Positions 39,231-53,210 of a DNA stretch of 64,000 bases are shown here, piece by piece. The notes beneath the pieces were generated by a model, which saw only the letters and a list, made by a program, of their open reading frames with translations, ran no database searches and was not told where the DNA came from. The stretch lies in contig JAMZAV010000007.1 of assembly GCA_024449915.1 (NCBI GenBank), positions 1,488,001-1,552,000 of the forward strand. Reading direction: 5' to 3'. Source of the DNA: Sweltsa coloradensis (Eukaryota; Arthropoda; Insecta; Plecoptera; Chloroperlidae). The position numbers and the translations under genes are program-made. The stretch's first letter is position 1. Each line of letters begins with the position of its first letter.

Positions 39231-40574
39231 ACGGAGATGATCGCAGCTTTCACAAGAAACATCATTATAGTAAACCCTCCTCTTTAAACAACTGCCGTCG
39301 GGAAGAGAATACAAAGAGATAGGTCGATATTTAAGTCTCGCACACCGTATGGAGTGGAGAGATCATGGCTCGCCCAATTGACACCTGATTAATGAGTTCA
39401 CCTTTCAAAACCACATGTTACTTTAGATGCTAATAAAAGTTTAATTGATCTCGTATTTTGCCTAATTGACAGTCAGATTTCATTACTCACAGAATACTGA
39501 TGAGTTTTCGCATTACGAATCAATAAGTTTTAGAAGTTCGCCTTTTGCAGATTTTTCTTTTCTCATCAGTTCAATCGTGAATCGCCAGTTGATCGACAAA
39601 ACTGGAATTCATTATAAAATTACTAATGTGTTAATGTGAATGTTATTTTAAATTGATGTTCTATAATATATTGCAACGATTGCACCAAACCTTGTCTAGG
39701 AATATAACGTACCGGTGGTAAGACACACTTGGTTTAATGGGGCTAAACTCTAATTCTTACCACAAGAAATTTGCGATTCATTGAAGTCATGATCACGTTG
39801 AAATAAATAAAAGGTGAACTAAAATGTAATATTATTTATAATATAAAGGCCCTTATACTTATAGGCCTACCTGCAAAATAACATTTAAGCATAAGTCTAT
39901 TTTGTGGGAAGATTATATGCCATTATAATGTATCATTCAATTAATTATTACCAGCATTCTGTACAACTGGACGAAGTTCGAAATCAGAATGAAATTAGCT
40001 TAGGGAACGTTACGAATCGAGACGAAAATGTGTGTTCGTACTGTTCGAACTACGCTTATATTTTTCATCGATCAAGGTAATTTTTTTGCATGCTCAGAAA
40101 TATTATATCGTACATTTTTTTTGACCCCGTATGGTCACTCACAATTTTAAATATATCGATCGAAGAATGATCATTTTTATGGACTCTGAAGACTCGGACG
40201 AAACAATCTGTGACCAGAATGGAGTTTTAAAAAAATGTAGGCTACAACAAATAAGTATTTAGTTATCTGTCAGAGAGTGGAAACAGAACAAGAAAATGTT
40301 GATTTGCCTTCAACGTAGTCCGAAGAGTACGAAAGTACTGTACCTTATCCTCAGATGCTGAGCGTCAGCACCCAAGACTCGCGGTACACGGGATATTTTG
40401 TTTCCAAATTAAAGAACACTTAATGTATAATGTTCTATATATGTATAAAAGATTTTCTCATTTAAAATCAGTATAACTTGTATTGTCAAACATTTTATGT
40501 ATACAAATAATTTTAATGAAGAAAAAGTGTATATCCAACATCTCTTCATAAATATCCAAATATTTAAAAATAAG
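39231..40574. other. Upstream intergenic sequence
   Basis: AT-rich, no gene recognised. One TAGGCCTA octamer at 39862. Confidence 0.5.
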
Positions 40575-40893
40575 TCAGGTTTTATCGTCCTCTAACCAAT
40601 ATTTTAAAAGTCAAAGGAAGATGACTAAAACTGGTCTCGGCTAAAACCTTAGCTAAATGAAAGGGTCTTGCATATAACAGGGGAAAATTGGGGGGGGGGG
40701 GGGGCGTAACATTCCTGTCAGTCATTATATGCAAATTTGGGGACAAAAGTGTGAACACTGAGCTCGTCCGCAGGAACAAAAATCTTATTTGTACCACTTG
40801 ACAAAAAATCGTACATCGAACGATATTTTAGAAAATCATTATTCCTTATAAGGAGATGGAAGGCAATGATGTGTAGAAACGATACAAAAAAAC

Positions 40894-41505
40894 CGCTTCC
40901 GCTAAACTCAAAAAATATATTTCATTCAGGCTAGCTAATTATGAATTTAGAAATAAACAGAAAATGTTTTGGGTCCACCATTGACCCCCACAAAATTGTC
41001 AAACTTGGTATTTTTCGAGCTAGGTCCCATCGGCAAAAATCTCCCGTAAGAAATAACACGGGAACGATCTTTATGCCCCGTGACCTTGGAGGATTTTGAT
41101 CCCAAAAAATATTGGCCATTATTGACGTACTCTACATACTTAAAAATGTAAATCTTTTCTGTAAATCATTTATATATTTTTTTGTAATTTGGGCAAGTGG
41201 TTCGGTCAAAATATGATGATTACCAAGAAGGGGTGTGATTTCGGAATGCATATTTTTGCGTGTTTGAGTTTATATTTGGGCACAGTTTCAAGACACGATG
41301 TTATAAAGGGCCATTTTAGTGGTATGATGCTCGCTATATCTATGTGGAACAAAAAAGAAGCAGGTTAAAGCCTGTTTAAAGAAAATTCCCAAAACGCCAA
41401 TTTTCACTATTTTCTGGATCAAACAAAATTGAAAAAATCGTGTAAAATCACAGTTAAAATATATAATTTTTTAAACGGCCATTTTAGTGTATAGTAGCTC
41501 CGTGT
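40894..41505 (+). mobile_element. AAAGGGG-type repeat, second copy
   Basis: Collinear with 24165-24710 and uninterrupted across the site where that copy carries an insertion (junction 41463/41464). Itself flanked by an inverted pair (about 40575-40893 and 41505-41620) sharing GTCATCTTCCTTTG and CACTTTTGTCC words. Confidence 0.6.
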
Positions 41506-41604
41506 TTACACTTTTGTCCAAAAATTTGCAAATAGTGGCTGACAGGGACGTTACGTCCGTCCTCAAAAAATAAAAATAAAATTTTTAGATTGCAGTCATC
41601 TTCC

Positions 41605-42370
41605 TTTGCGCGACTGAATCATACAATTCAAGTCAAACGGCACTCTGGTGATTCTGTGAGAAGGTTTGTGAGGATTGAGCTGAAATTTTAAACAGACATC
41701 CTGTAAGAGTTTTTTGAGAACTTTTATCAAAATCAGCAACATCCATTGCGATTAAAACCAACAAGAAAAAAAGTAAATTGAAAAATAGGCAGAAAATGTG
41801 TATAGGATTTAATTTAACGACATTGGTTTTGTTCTTGCATGCATGCATGCAGTGACCAACCAAAGTGTATCGAATCTTGCACGCTCAAGGTTATATTACC
41901 CAAAATTCCGCTGGGAGATTGAGTAAACCTTGCAATCATTACACGTTCTTCGTACTGGCTATGTTTTCCATGATAGTATTGTATCCATTTCACAACAATG
42001 TTCTAATTTTTCAGAAATAATAAAAAAATTATCCTGACCGTTGTTTGAACCCGGGTCTCCCACATTACGGGTAACAAGGCGCTTTCTATATAAAGAAAAC
42101 GCCAAAGTCGTTGTTAGACGAATAAGCGAGTCATGTGTTGAATATCTGGGAACATTTACATTTCAGTTGATTGATACAAATGACAGGGTTTTTAGTTTAG
42201 TTGGTATGAGAGCGCGTCAACTGTAAGGCCACTTGCACCACGTTATAGCCTATGATAAGCTAGGACTTATAGGTATAAGGGGGAGGAAAGGGAATATTAC
42301 CGGGTGGCGGGGGGTATCCTCAAAACATGAATCGCTCACTCGTCTAACAACGATTTTGGCGTTTTCCTAG
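41605..42370 (+). mobile_element. Helitron-like element, family B, decayed copy
   Basis: Retains the 5' leader similarity (AAACAGACATC, CATTGCGAT), a degenerate tRNA-like B box near 42045, and a diverged palindromic 3' module (42093-42370) ending TTTTCCTAG|T. Both arms carry AACGCCAAAGTCGTTGTTAG-like sequence. The 5' boundary is approximate. Confidence 0.55.
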
Positions 42371-42426
42371 TCATGTTGATACCAAAACTTTCCACGGAAT
42401 ACATCCTTCTACGGAGGCCCATTTTA

Positions 42427-43208
42427 CTAGGAAAACGCTTAAGTCCCGCCGCGTTGTTGGATGAGCGTAATTGGTGCATTGAGCTGCCATGTGTTATGTG
42501 AATTTTCTGTTCTGTGAAAAAATCATTACTAAGTTGATGATTTTTTTTAAATAATTTAAAATAAATAAAAAATAAACTTTAATTTTTAATTTTTTTAATT
42601 AATCGTAATTTTAAAAAAGAAAAAAATCGTAAAATTTCGATTTCCATAAGAAATAATTATTTGATTGTGCTCAAATTTTACACGAATATATGAATTCATA
42701 AAATTAAGGTTCTGTGAAAAAATCATTACAATCGGATAAAGAATGTAGGTGTTATTTGTCAAAGAATTGTTTTAAAAAAGAAAAACCCCGTAAAATTGCG
42801 ATTTTTATGAGAAATAATTATTTGATTGCGCTTAAATTTTCCACGAACATATAAATTCATAAAATAAAGGTTCTGTGAAAAAATCATTACAATCGGACAA
42901 AGCGTGTAGGTATTATAAATCGAATAAATTTTTTAAAAAATCCAAAAAAATCGTAAAATTGCGATTTTTATGGGAATTTTTTTTTCGATTGTGCTCAAAA
43001 ACGTGGCAGTTCTAAGTTCAGAGATTTCGAAGGTCTCAAAAAAATTTCATCGCAATCGGAGTATCGGTTTAGCCGGAATCGTGCTAACAAACAGACAAAA
43101 ATAAAGAAAAAAAAAAAAAAAAAAAAAAAAAAACATTCCGGATTTTTTTCTCCAGTGTAGTGAAATGGAATCTTCGCTTCGCTCGCTACGCTCGCTACGC
43201 TCATCCAA
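42427..43208 (-). mobile_element. Helitron-like element, family A
   Basis: On the minus strand: TTGGATGAGCGTAGCGAGCG start, a poly-T run, three ~170-bp monomers, then a 3' end with the hairpin AACGC..GCGTT and TTCCTAG|T. The 5' flank is T rather than the A seen in most other copies. Contains the long A-run at about 43107-43132. Confidence 0.65.
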
Positions 43209-43406
43209 AAAACAATCACACACAATTAGAAATAAATTAAATCATTTTTTTTTATTTTGAATTTTTGTTAAATTATCAAAATTGGTTAATTCCCCAAGAA
43301 TGTTTAGAAATCTTTGGCTATACTTAATGTGACCATATCCTTGCTTGACTACCACGAAAATTGAATATCAATCAGATATTGGAGATGCATGAGTAATAAC
43401 AATAAT

Positions 43407-43423
43407 GTGATGATGATGATGAC

Positions 43424-43479
<56 letters not shown>

Positions 43480-43482
43480 TGA
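43407..43482. repeat. (GATGAC)n microsatellite
   Basis: ATG/ACG triplets alternating as a 6-bp repeat for about 70 bp. The Met-Thr and Ile-Val open frames through it are artefacts. Confidence 0.97.
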
Positions 43483-44577
43483 CACTGGATGCAGGGAAAG
43501 TTCCAAAAAAATCAACTTTGCATGATGGTTTCACTAGATTGAAATTTCTTGTAAATACGTGTATAGGCAGAGGCAATTATTTTAGTTTCACGTATTCTTC
43601 TTCCACCATCTGTTGATTAAGGTATTTAAAGATACTGTTGTAGTGTATCTTATAATATCATGTAATTATCAATTTATCACTTTCTATAACTGAATAGGAT
43701 GAAATATTAAAAATAAATAATTTACAATAACAAAAAGTTAAATGTAAACAATAAAATATGTCTGGCTGAATACGAATAGTGACGCCAAACCATTAATATA
43801 GCTGTCAACGGAGTATAGCTATATGACTTTCTTGCGCCATAATGATATGCGCCATGATGATTAATGATTAACGCATGATGTCCAACAAAATCGAATATCA
43901 GGAACCATATTAATACCAATATCCAAGCGCTTTCAATACCATCACACAGTCTACAGAAGTCGAGTAGATCTGTTTTAGCTTCTGTGTTAGGCGATGAGCT
44001 ATGCAACATGAAATAAAGTTATTTCGTCTGCTGACATCAACATCACCTTGGCACCTTGGCACCAGCCAACCAAACATCGTTGCGTATCAGAGGCTTAGGA
44101 GCGGCTCGGACACACGACGCCGCATGAGCTTCGACTGCATGCAGAACTTTCCTACTTTTCAGATTACTTGCAGGAAAACCGACATTTTTGGTTCTGTTTT
44201 TTTGTATGTTAGATAAGTTAATTTCCATTTTTCGTTCATAGATCTTATTTTCAATTAACGTCCATTTTGTTCCTTGCAAATTTTCAAAGTCCTTCCAAAA
44301 TGTTTACTTTCGGTCGGTCAATGTCTGAGAAGTTATGGGGATCAAATGGAACCGTATTTGAAAAAAAAAAAATACATATACGAAGATAGGACAACCTTCA
44401 TGAGTATAGGTAGGCCCTACGCAAAAATAAAAAAGATTGATTGGTGTAACGATGTGAAAATACTTCGAAAAGTATACGAACGCACATTCTCGGCTGGAAT
44501 CATGGCGTTCCCGAACTAATTTGATTGGGATTTTAAACTTCATCCAATCGTACACAATGATGTTGAATGTGTATATC

Positions 44578-44607
44578 GAAATTCAGCTATATATGTAGCT
44601 GAATTTC
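44578..44607. repeat. Short palindrome
   Basis: GAAATTCAGCTA and TAGCTGAATTTC around ATATATG; a 12-bp perfect stem. No context to assign a role. Confidence 0.8.
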
Positions 44608-44945
44608 TTTCCACAGATTTTCCCAATGTAAGTATAATTTTTAAGACAAACCTTAAAAATGTTCCTCGCTTGTTCTTGCATTCAAATTAATGATGAAGGT
44701 GAAGGGCACATGAAGTTTTGAACTTTTTGGGGGTGTAGCTAGCCCCCCCCCCCCCATTACCCCCAGTGACCAGGGTCACCAAAAAATCTGTATCCTTATT
44801 ATTGAAGAGCCAACGAAAATTGTTTGTAAATCGGACGTCGTGTTCCGGTTTTATTGTGAGACGTACACAGACGGACGGACGCTCCCTAAAATGAATAACT
44901 CTTACTCAATTGGCTCTGTAGCATTGACACACCATTGTAATTAGA

Positions 44946-45730
44946 CTAGGAAAACGCTTAAGTCCCGCCGCGTTGTTGGATGAGCGTAATTGGTGCATTG
45001 AGCTGCCATGTGTTATGCGAATTTTCTGTTGTTCTGTGGAAAAATCATTACTAAGTTGAATTCTTTTTTAATTTAATTAAATTAAATTAAATTAATTAAA
45101 AATTAACTTAAATTTTTTAATTTATTAATTGTAATTGTTAAAAAAAATCGTAAAATTGCGATTTTTATAAGAAATAATTTCTCGATTGCGCTCAAATTTA
45201 ACACTAATATATAAAATCATAAAATTAAGGTTCTGCGAAAAAATCATTACAATCGGATAAAGCATGTAGGTATTATAAGTCAAAGAATTGTTTTAACAAA
45301 AAGAAAAAACCCGTAAAATTTCGATTTTATGATAAATATTTTTTCAATTGCGCTCAAATTTCAACAGAATATCTAAATTCATAAAATAATGTTCTGTGCA
45401 AAAATCATTAAAATCGGATAAAGCATGTAGGTGTTATAAGTCAAAGAAATTTTTAAAAAATCGAAAAAATCGTAAAATTGCGATTTTCATGAGAAATATT
45501 TTTCCGATTGCGCTCAAAAACGTGCAGTTCTAAGTTCAGAGATTTCGAAGGCCTCCATAAAATTTCATCTCAATCGGAGTATCGGTTTAGCCGGAATCGT
45601 GCGGACAAACAGACAAAAATACAAAAAGAAAAAAAGAAAAAAAGAAAAAAAAAAACATTCCGGATTTTTTTCTCCAGTGTAGTAGAATGGAATCTTCGCT
45701 TCGCTCGCTACGCTCGCTACGCTCATCCAA
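44946..45730 (-). mobile_element. Helitron-like element, family A
   Basis: Nearly collinear with 42427-43208 (785 bp): same TTGGATGAGCG 5' end on the minus strand, three interior monomers, the hairpin AACGC..GCGTT and terminal TTCCTAG|T. Flanks are A and T as expected for A^T insertion. Confidence 0.68.
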
Positions 45731-46414
45731 TTATTATAACAATGTTATCGTGAAGATAGGGCCTAATACTTACCATTGTACAAAAGCTAGATCATGAACT
45801 TACAACGTCACTGGCAGTGGCATCACTGCGGTGCATGTGCCACAAACGTCTGCTTTCCTGTCTCATTCTGTAATTTTTGCATTATATTATATTGATTACA
45901 GAAAACAATAATAATAATATAAAAAAACGTGGGCATGTTCATAGACACAGACTTTTTCAAGAAGGTTCATCTTTACGAATTTTTGTGTTTGCTGGTACAA
46001 ATAAATTCGTATGCTTTTTGCTAAAATGATCCACATAAATGCTTTAAAAATGCCCCAATATGAAAGTATGCTTTGGAGAAATAAAATTTATACAAACAAA
46101 TTTTGGTCTACTCAATTTTTTTTAAATATTTCCAACTCCAAAACTACTTATTTATATTGTATATTTTCTATATTTACTTGTAAAATTGGAATATTATTTA
46201 AACGAGGGACATATAGATTCACAATATATCAAGTTCCGAATATTGAACACATCACGGTTACGGGAAAGCCTAAAACAGGGAGCGAAGCACTATAATCAAC
46301 AGATCGTAGAAGAAAGATACATAACTGATATAACAGCCTACGTTTCTTACCACAGTTCCAGCCAAGTTGAAAGAGGGATATAAAATCAAATTACGTTACT
46401 GTCCGTGTTGTTTA

Positions 46415-46431
46415 TGGTGGAGGCGCCGGGT
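46415..46431 (+). repeat. tRNA-Ala 3'-end-complementary module, copy 4 (one mismatch)
   Basis: TGGTGGAGGCGCCGGGT, one change. Followed by TATTTCT and a GGGTCACCAAA..CTTGTTGAAGGG block also found at 63088-63130. Confidence 0.7.
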
Positions 46432-48217
46432 ATTTCTACGTCACATGTCGGTGACGATAGTCGCGCACCCCTGACCACTAGGGTCACCAAAGTTTCTGTG
46501 TATCGTCCTTGTTGAAGGGTTGTCAACAAAAGAAGCGTGAATCAAAGTGAGTATTCGGTTCGGTATAGTGCAATATCATATGTGCAAATGTAAATAGTTT
46601 AGGCCTACCTTTATGTAGTATTTTGTGCCAATGTGCTGGACACTGGCAACAAAATTGTCATGTATTGTATTTGCTTCCATTGTTACGAGAGTATAAATTC
46701 AAAATTGCTTTTTCTATACACATGACTATTAAGTTACGACGAAATTAGTCTCACACATATATAGGTGATAATTGCAAACAATCTTTCTTGTTGTCTAGTT
46801 ATCAACTATTTGTATAATATTATATGTTTATTATAATTTATGACATAATTAATACTAATTTCGGCTTAAATTATTGTTGATTAAGATTTCTTATAAACTA
46901 TTTTATTGTTCGGTCTAATATACACGTTCTCAAATTAATGTTAACTGCATGCTTAATTCAATTTCAGTAGGAGGAATTCTGTATTTGGCACAATCTAAGT
47001 TTGTGTTATATATCTGTGGAGTGGAGCCATATATGACACAGGCCCATTTATTGTTGGTGTACGAATACGAGAAAGTAAACAATGTTAATCAAGCAAGTAA
47101 GCGCTAACACAAGTCAAGTCACTTCACTTAGTTTAATAGTGTAGCAAACAATCACAACTTAGACACACTATTTTCAATTTATCAGTGTCGGGTGAGATTT
47201 GTTCTATCCGGTTGGCTGCCCGGCTGCATGGCTCTCCTCTAGTGGCGTCATGCGCTAACTAACTCCAACAATTACCGCGTCATCAAGCCAAACCATCACT
47301 CTTCATTTAAATGTCATTGCAGATCAACTTCACTCTCCATTTAATAATATCGTCTCGCTGATGAAGGAGCTCACCCAGCTACCATTACGGAACACTCTTT
47401 ATACTTTTTGTTTTAAATTTGTGTCGGCATTACTAATAAAATCGGAGATATTACGAAATTGCTTTTTTATGACGCACGCATCGTTAAGCTTTTTTTTCTT
47501 TCTTTTTGTTCTGATTTCTATGACTTGTACTCATCTCAATTCAAGGCTGTTCTTATGATTGGAAATAGTGGCCTACAAATAGCAAATCAATTGTGGACTG
47601 TTACATGTTGATTTACAGCCTCGACCAGTCAAGGGCTGACTGAGTACAGTATAAATACAACTTTGATTTACTTATGGTCGAATGGGATACTATAGTACAC
47701 AATACAAAACAAACTTTAGATTAGTAAACACATAAATGCAATGCAATGTAATGATGATACACGGACGTCAAGTTAGTTAGGGTCCGGATGTTAGTAAAAA
47801 TTAAGGTAATATTGTTACATCACTTAGTTAATAGGGTACAAACCTAAATACCTGCACAAGTATGTGTTTCTGGTTCAAAACCCTACGGTATTGCATTGTA
47901 CATTCTGGTTGTGTCGTCATATTTGGCGATATTGTCAAATGACACGAGGATGCTATTATCTCGTAGAGAGCAAATAGAGTTCACCATGATCCCGTGACAT
48001 ATAGTCAAACCAAATAGCAAAGCCACTTCGGCAAAAATCTCCCGCAAGAAATAACGTTGCCAATGTACCTACGCGTTAACATTATTATTTCATGATTCAA
48101 ATTGTACTGTAAATCGTTAAAATAACAGTTATTCCGATTCACATCTTCAATATATTTACAACCTAAGCTCTTGTGTTTATTTACAACGTAGTCCACAACC
48201 TGAAACACTTCAAGTAA

Positions 48218-48220
<3 letters not shown>

Positions 48221-48263
<43 letters not shown>
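48221..48263. repeat. (TC)n microsatellite
   Basis: About 21 perfect units. On the minus strand it creates an Arg-Glu repeat in an open frame that is not a gene. Confidence 0.97.
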
Positions 48264-48267
<4 letters not shown>

Positions 48268-51200
48268 GACGAGCATGCATATCTCGTTGTGCGACGGCGC
48301 CGCTTCTATTCACCCTGCGAGGTAGCGTAGGCAACACCGCAACTGCCCCTCCGAGATCTTCTAACTGCTACACTTAATCAGGCATTTCATTACAGTGATG
48401 AGTGTTCTATTAATCTCACTGCTCCCCAGAGACCCCCTGCTCCTTGTTAGCAGAGCCATCTCCCCTCCCCTCCCCACCCCTCCTAGCAGCTCATGCTAGA
48501 TCTATAAGAAAGCTGATTGGGTCAGGTCATGCCTGCATGAATAATTACTTCATAGATAGGCGATATCTTCAACTAATAACTTATAGCTCTAACTAAAGAG
48601 ATAGTCAGTAATAAAAACCTGCCATTTTTTGGTATAACTTAATAATTCTGAATTTGTTTACGCGTTTGTTTAGTATCAAAAATGATTTGATGTGGAATGG
48701 AACTATCCATCATTATTATCGTATTGATATAGCCTCTCATAATTATAAATAAAGTATCGAAGTGTGCATAAAATTACAATTTAAAAAAATACTTATGATT
48801 GTTTATAATTTATGTTCCCGGTAACTAGTCAAACAGAACATAGGTAGACAGACGACCTTTTTGAAGTCATCCCTCCAAACGGAAATGGTATATCGTTGCC
48901 TCGCCACGTATTGTCCAGATATAAAGACGTATTATACATTAGTTGCTTTCCCCCTCTTAGCTCTCACCCCAAATATCATTCAGAACTTCTGTTCATTGTT
49001 CATAGGTCTTCACTTATATCTAAATTTTTTTTTTTTTAAAATATCCCATTTGGAATTTTAACTCAAGTTGGCTCCGAGATTAAAATGATGAAATCCATAT
49101 TTTATTAAATTAAGTGAGTTGACGAGATTAAGTAATGTAATATGAAAATGCCTCGAAACCTCCAGACATATTGTAGATATTCATGGCAAGTTGTTAAAAC
49201 CAGCTGCACACACACCTAAGTTTGTTTTAAACCTTGATACACCTGTTTGTTTGTCATGACCATCCATTCACCGTCTCAAAGAAACATTGTAGTTGAGCAA
49301 AGTTGTCCTTGCTTCTATCTCGGATGTCGGCGTCCACGGTCCACGCTGCAGCCAGCCGCGGTCAGGGGGGATGTTATTGCCGACTAGGTCCCCCTGCCGT
49401 AATGATAATGTGCAGCCTTATGGGAGATTATTAAATTAGCAACACAAACGCCGTATTGTGTTGTAACTAAGACTCGCTCCACTAGGGGAACTTTATGCAT
49501 TTGTTATTCGTATGAAAAGGGGCCAAACAGCTTACATGATACCTTTTTGATTACATTTTAACTTAATTATAAGATCCTCCATAAATTAATAAAGCACACT
49601 CTAACCTAATTTGGTATATTAAAAACGTACGCCATTTTCTGATCATCCCCCAAAAGTACTTGATTTAATAACGTGAATGACTATAAAGGTTTATTAGTAG
49701 ATTTACATTAGTTTGTGTCTCGCTTCTCAACCGAGGGCATAAAACGGTTCTGTGTTAGCACGCGCAACTTGATTATATCGCTGTTGATGTAGCCAGCAGC
49801 AATCAACGAGAAATGCTCTGCATAAACAATGGAACTAACGCGATGATCTCGCTACACGATGTTTATTAATTGTTTATAATGTGTTTCTAGGATTATCATG
49901 GCATGTCAAACCAACGCTTTCTGAAGCAAGAAGTGGCCGAAATTATATTTCCATGTAGGCCATCATTTACGTTCTAGTACGAATTATTCATTGGGTATGA
50001 CAAAAAGTGTACAGTTCATGAACACAATAATCAGGCTACATGTACAAGCAGAAAAGTCGTCAATTACTAGACATGTTTTAGCGCATCCCAAGTGACGCAA
50101 AAACATGCGTTTGGGACTTTCGTCATAAATAGGATTAGGAATCCTTGCTCGCATGCCTATAAGAAGTAAGCAAATTTACAAAAGAAGCCTATACAATCAT
50201 CTACCTACACACATCATTGCAAAAAAAGAATATATATATACGACATATTTTTGGCAACACCGAAATCATTGTAATTTTTACTGATTAAACGGAAAGAAAA
50301 TTAAGCATAATATATGCTTAATAATAAATATATAATTTTCATAATTTGATTGTGCAATTAGTTGACTAAAATCAGCGATTATAAATTATGTAGAATGTCT
50401 TGTAGAATGAATGACTCAATTAATGAATTCAGATCTTTAAGAATTTTTTATACGTATCAGAGCCAGTCGACGTTAATTATCACGGCCATTGATATCACAA
50501 CAGTAATTTCGAGTTTTGTACACTCATGTTTTAACATTATTTGTACACATACACATACATTAAACTCCACATAGTAATTTAAATAATTACATGTAGAGGT
50601 AGACTACGTAAAAAAAATAGCTTATTAATTTTGATATTAATCACTTACTTTCTTAATTGCGGTAAAATTATACAATTTTTATGTGCCAATTTTTTTCTTC
50701 CGTCAAAACTATAAATGCATGGAGGAGATTTGTAGCACATATTCTAGTTGGAAATTATGTTATTTTAGGGTATTTGAAATCAAATCAATTTGATTTGTGT
50801 GTCTCAAAGGATTGGAATAAACAAAAAATCTTACCTCAATATTATACTTAGGAAAACAACATTTTGGGTAGCATTTTCTAGTGTTTTCAAAAAACACATA
50901 TTTATCGATTTACCATTTAAAACGTATAAGTAAATCTTTTATGACAATGTAATACAAATCAAATAGTGAATGTTTAGAAATGTAATGAAATTGACCCATT
51001 ACATTTTTTTACTTTGGTTTAGTTGGAGGGAGAAGGGGAAATTGGAAGGGTGACGTGATTTAAATTTCACATGTAGGTCGTTCAAAATTGTGATCTAACA
51101 ATTTGCAGTGATTTGTAGCCAACTGTTCAAGTAAGTAGTGAAAGGTTTATATCCCTCTCAGTCACGAATTAAATTGGTGTTAATTAGGTCATTTTCAGCA

Positions 51201-52949
51201 AACTATTCATTTTTCGAATTTTTTCTGAGTATTTTGATATTTTTCAATAATTTTTAACACGATTTTTAAGTAATTGGGGCCAAATTTTGGATTTTAAACT
51301 AAAGCTACAATTTTGGTTCGAATTAAAATTTTAAGCGCATTTCTGAAAGAAGATTTTTTCTGGATTTTTGTGTATTTCAGATTTTGCTTATCTAAAAACA
51401 GCAATAATAAAATTTACAATGATATTACATTTCCGGGAAAAAAACAAAATTTTCACATTTTTAGCAATTTTTGCGATGTGTTTTTTCAATCTTCTCTATG
51501 AAAGGTACAATTCATCCAATTCAAATGGGGATTGTTTTATTTCTTTTCAAATTCACAAAAAAAATGTGGTCAAACTGAGAAACCTATCATTTACCCGGAT
51601 TTAAATTTGGAATTTCATGTCCATGACCATGGACGCCATGACTAAAATAAAGGGATATCTAAATTATGTATCAACTATACGGACCCATGCTATTGCATTC
51701 TATATTATAAGTGAGTACAATTAATGCCATCCACCTCCTGTCCCACCGTCCGTCTGCCCGGTTGAGTGGCGGGGTAGTCTCAACAAACTTGACTTGCACA
51801 TAATCGAAACCTCCAACCAACAACAAGACTGCATACAAGAACAGAACATAACTTAATTTTGTGTCCTTCTTCATCCTTGGCACCTCCACCTGCAACAACG
51901 AGTTTTGAGATGTATCCTTTTTCGATGGTCTGTTACACGTAGATCACCAGCTATACACAACAACTATTCTGTGATTCCGATATTTGCAGCAAAAGCCATT
52001 ATGTATAGACCCTTTAGGTACAAGAAAATACCACCAAGATTTGAAATCGTCACAACCATTAGGAATTTACAATATATTGCAAACAGGCTAATTCTTTTGC
52101 CAGGCTAAAGCTATAAAGAAGTGGAATGAATAAGATCGAACCGTCTAAATGTGGCAAGTCTCTTTCTCCCTCCCTCCCTTCTTGGCTGCATTCGCCTCGA
52201 ATTATATATGCTTGACTCTCTCTTGAAACCTCATCCCTCACCTAGCGTAGCTGCAACCCCTGGTTGAATGAGATCAAATCCCTGCACAGGAGGGGTTAAT
52301 TTGTGCGCCACGGAATCAATCGGAACTAATCAATATAATCACTGTCGATTACACTCACACCCAACAGGTCGTTCCCTTGATGAAAATGTAATTGAACCGT
52401 TCCTCTGTTCTTCTATGTTTGCTATCTCACCATACTGATTGCTGCTATATGTGGTGTGAGTCTAGTACAAGAGGATAATATACTACGCGCTACAGCATTA
52501 TATCTTAGTTTCTAGCTATTAAGTAATTATTTTGCGCTATTTTTTTTTTTATCACTATGCAGTGTCGTAAGCTCCACACACTACAGAAGTTAGAAGTTTT
52601 TTTTAAGATGGTAAAATTGTTAAAAATTGCACGGGCTAGCTTGCAGCTGTCATAACACAGCAGATTGATTACATAGCATCACCAATTAATGATATAACAG
52701 TCATTAATCGATAGCAACTGACGTTTTAAAAGTAGACCATGGAACTGAACAAGGACATCACAGTGATTTAGTGCAGGTTTGTTCCACGGCCAAGACAACT
52801 CAATTGGTTAGATTATCGGTACGCCTACGTATAGAGCCAGTGGTTCTGAGTTTAACCCCCAGTCGGAGACGACAATTTAGCTATAAGGATTCATCAATTT
52901 TGGATATATTGATTCTATTAATAAATAAAAATAAAAATAAAAAATGTTG

Positions 52950-52966
52950 GGGTGGAGGTGCCGGGT
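52950..52966 (+). repeat. tRNA-Ala 3'-end-complementary module, copy 5
   Basis: GGGTGGAGGTGCCGGGT; the first base differs. Start of the first tandem array unit. Confidence 0.75.
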
Positions 52967-53085
52967 TTTGTATATACCTAGGGGTGCGGCTATATTATAT
53001 ACACCCAAATATGGAGAGAGAAGCTACTTTGGCCTATTAACATAGTTTTGTCGAATGAGGATATTTAAATAAGAATTATTAATGT

Positions 53086-53102
53086 TGGTGGAGGTGCCGG
53101 GT
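53086..53102 (+). repeat. tRNA-Ala 3'-end-complementary module, copy 6
   Basis: Exact 17-mer at the start of the second array unit. Confidence 0.8.
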
Positions 53103-53210
53103 TTCGTATATACACCTTGGGCCTTGGGGTGCTGCTATCTATATACTCAAATAAGAGAACGAATCTTCTTTAGCCTATAAAAATGAACATATTATTGTTG
53201 AAAGAGGATA

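Larger units (their letters stand above)
45731..52948. other. Upstream intergenic sequence without recognised genes
   Basis: AT-rich DNA with module copy 4, the TC microsatellite, and a short fragment near 48026-48055 matching the AAAGGGG-type repeat (GGCAAAAATCTCCCG). A tRNA-like GGTTAGATTATCGGTACGC near 52806 may be a SINE relic. No coding exon recognised. Confidence 0.45.

Noticed and set aside
38898..39265. Minus-strand open frames of 88-107 codons upstream of Nkx6
   Set aside because: Lie in the candidate promoter/5' UTR; overlapping in different frames; no family resemblance.
43349..43616. Open frames with Met-Thr or Ile-Val runs
   Set aside because: Products of the (GATGAC)n microsatellite.
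42427..45730. Classical TIR DNA transposons
   Set aside because: The left and right ends are not long inverted repeats of one another, and the empty sites show no target duplication.
48005..48337. 110-codon open frame with an Arg-Glu run
   Set aside because: Driven by the (TC)n microsatellite and a repeat fragment.
51872..51892. Eleventh tRNA-Ala-type module (minus strand)
   Set aside because: Only about 12 nt match (TGGAGGTGCC core) and the GGGT end is missing.
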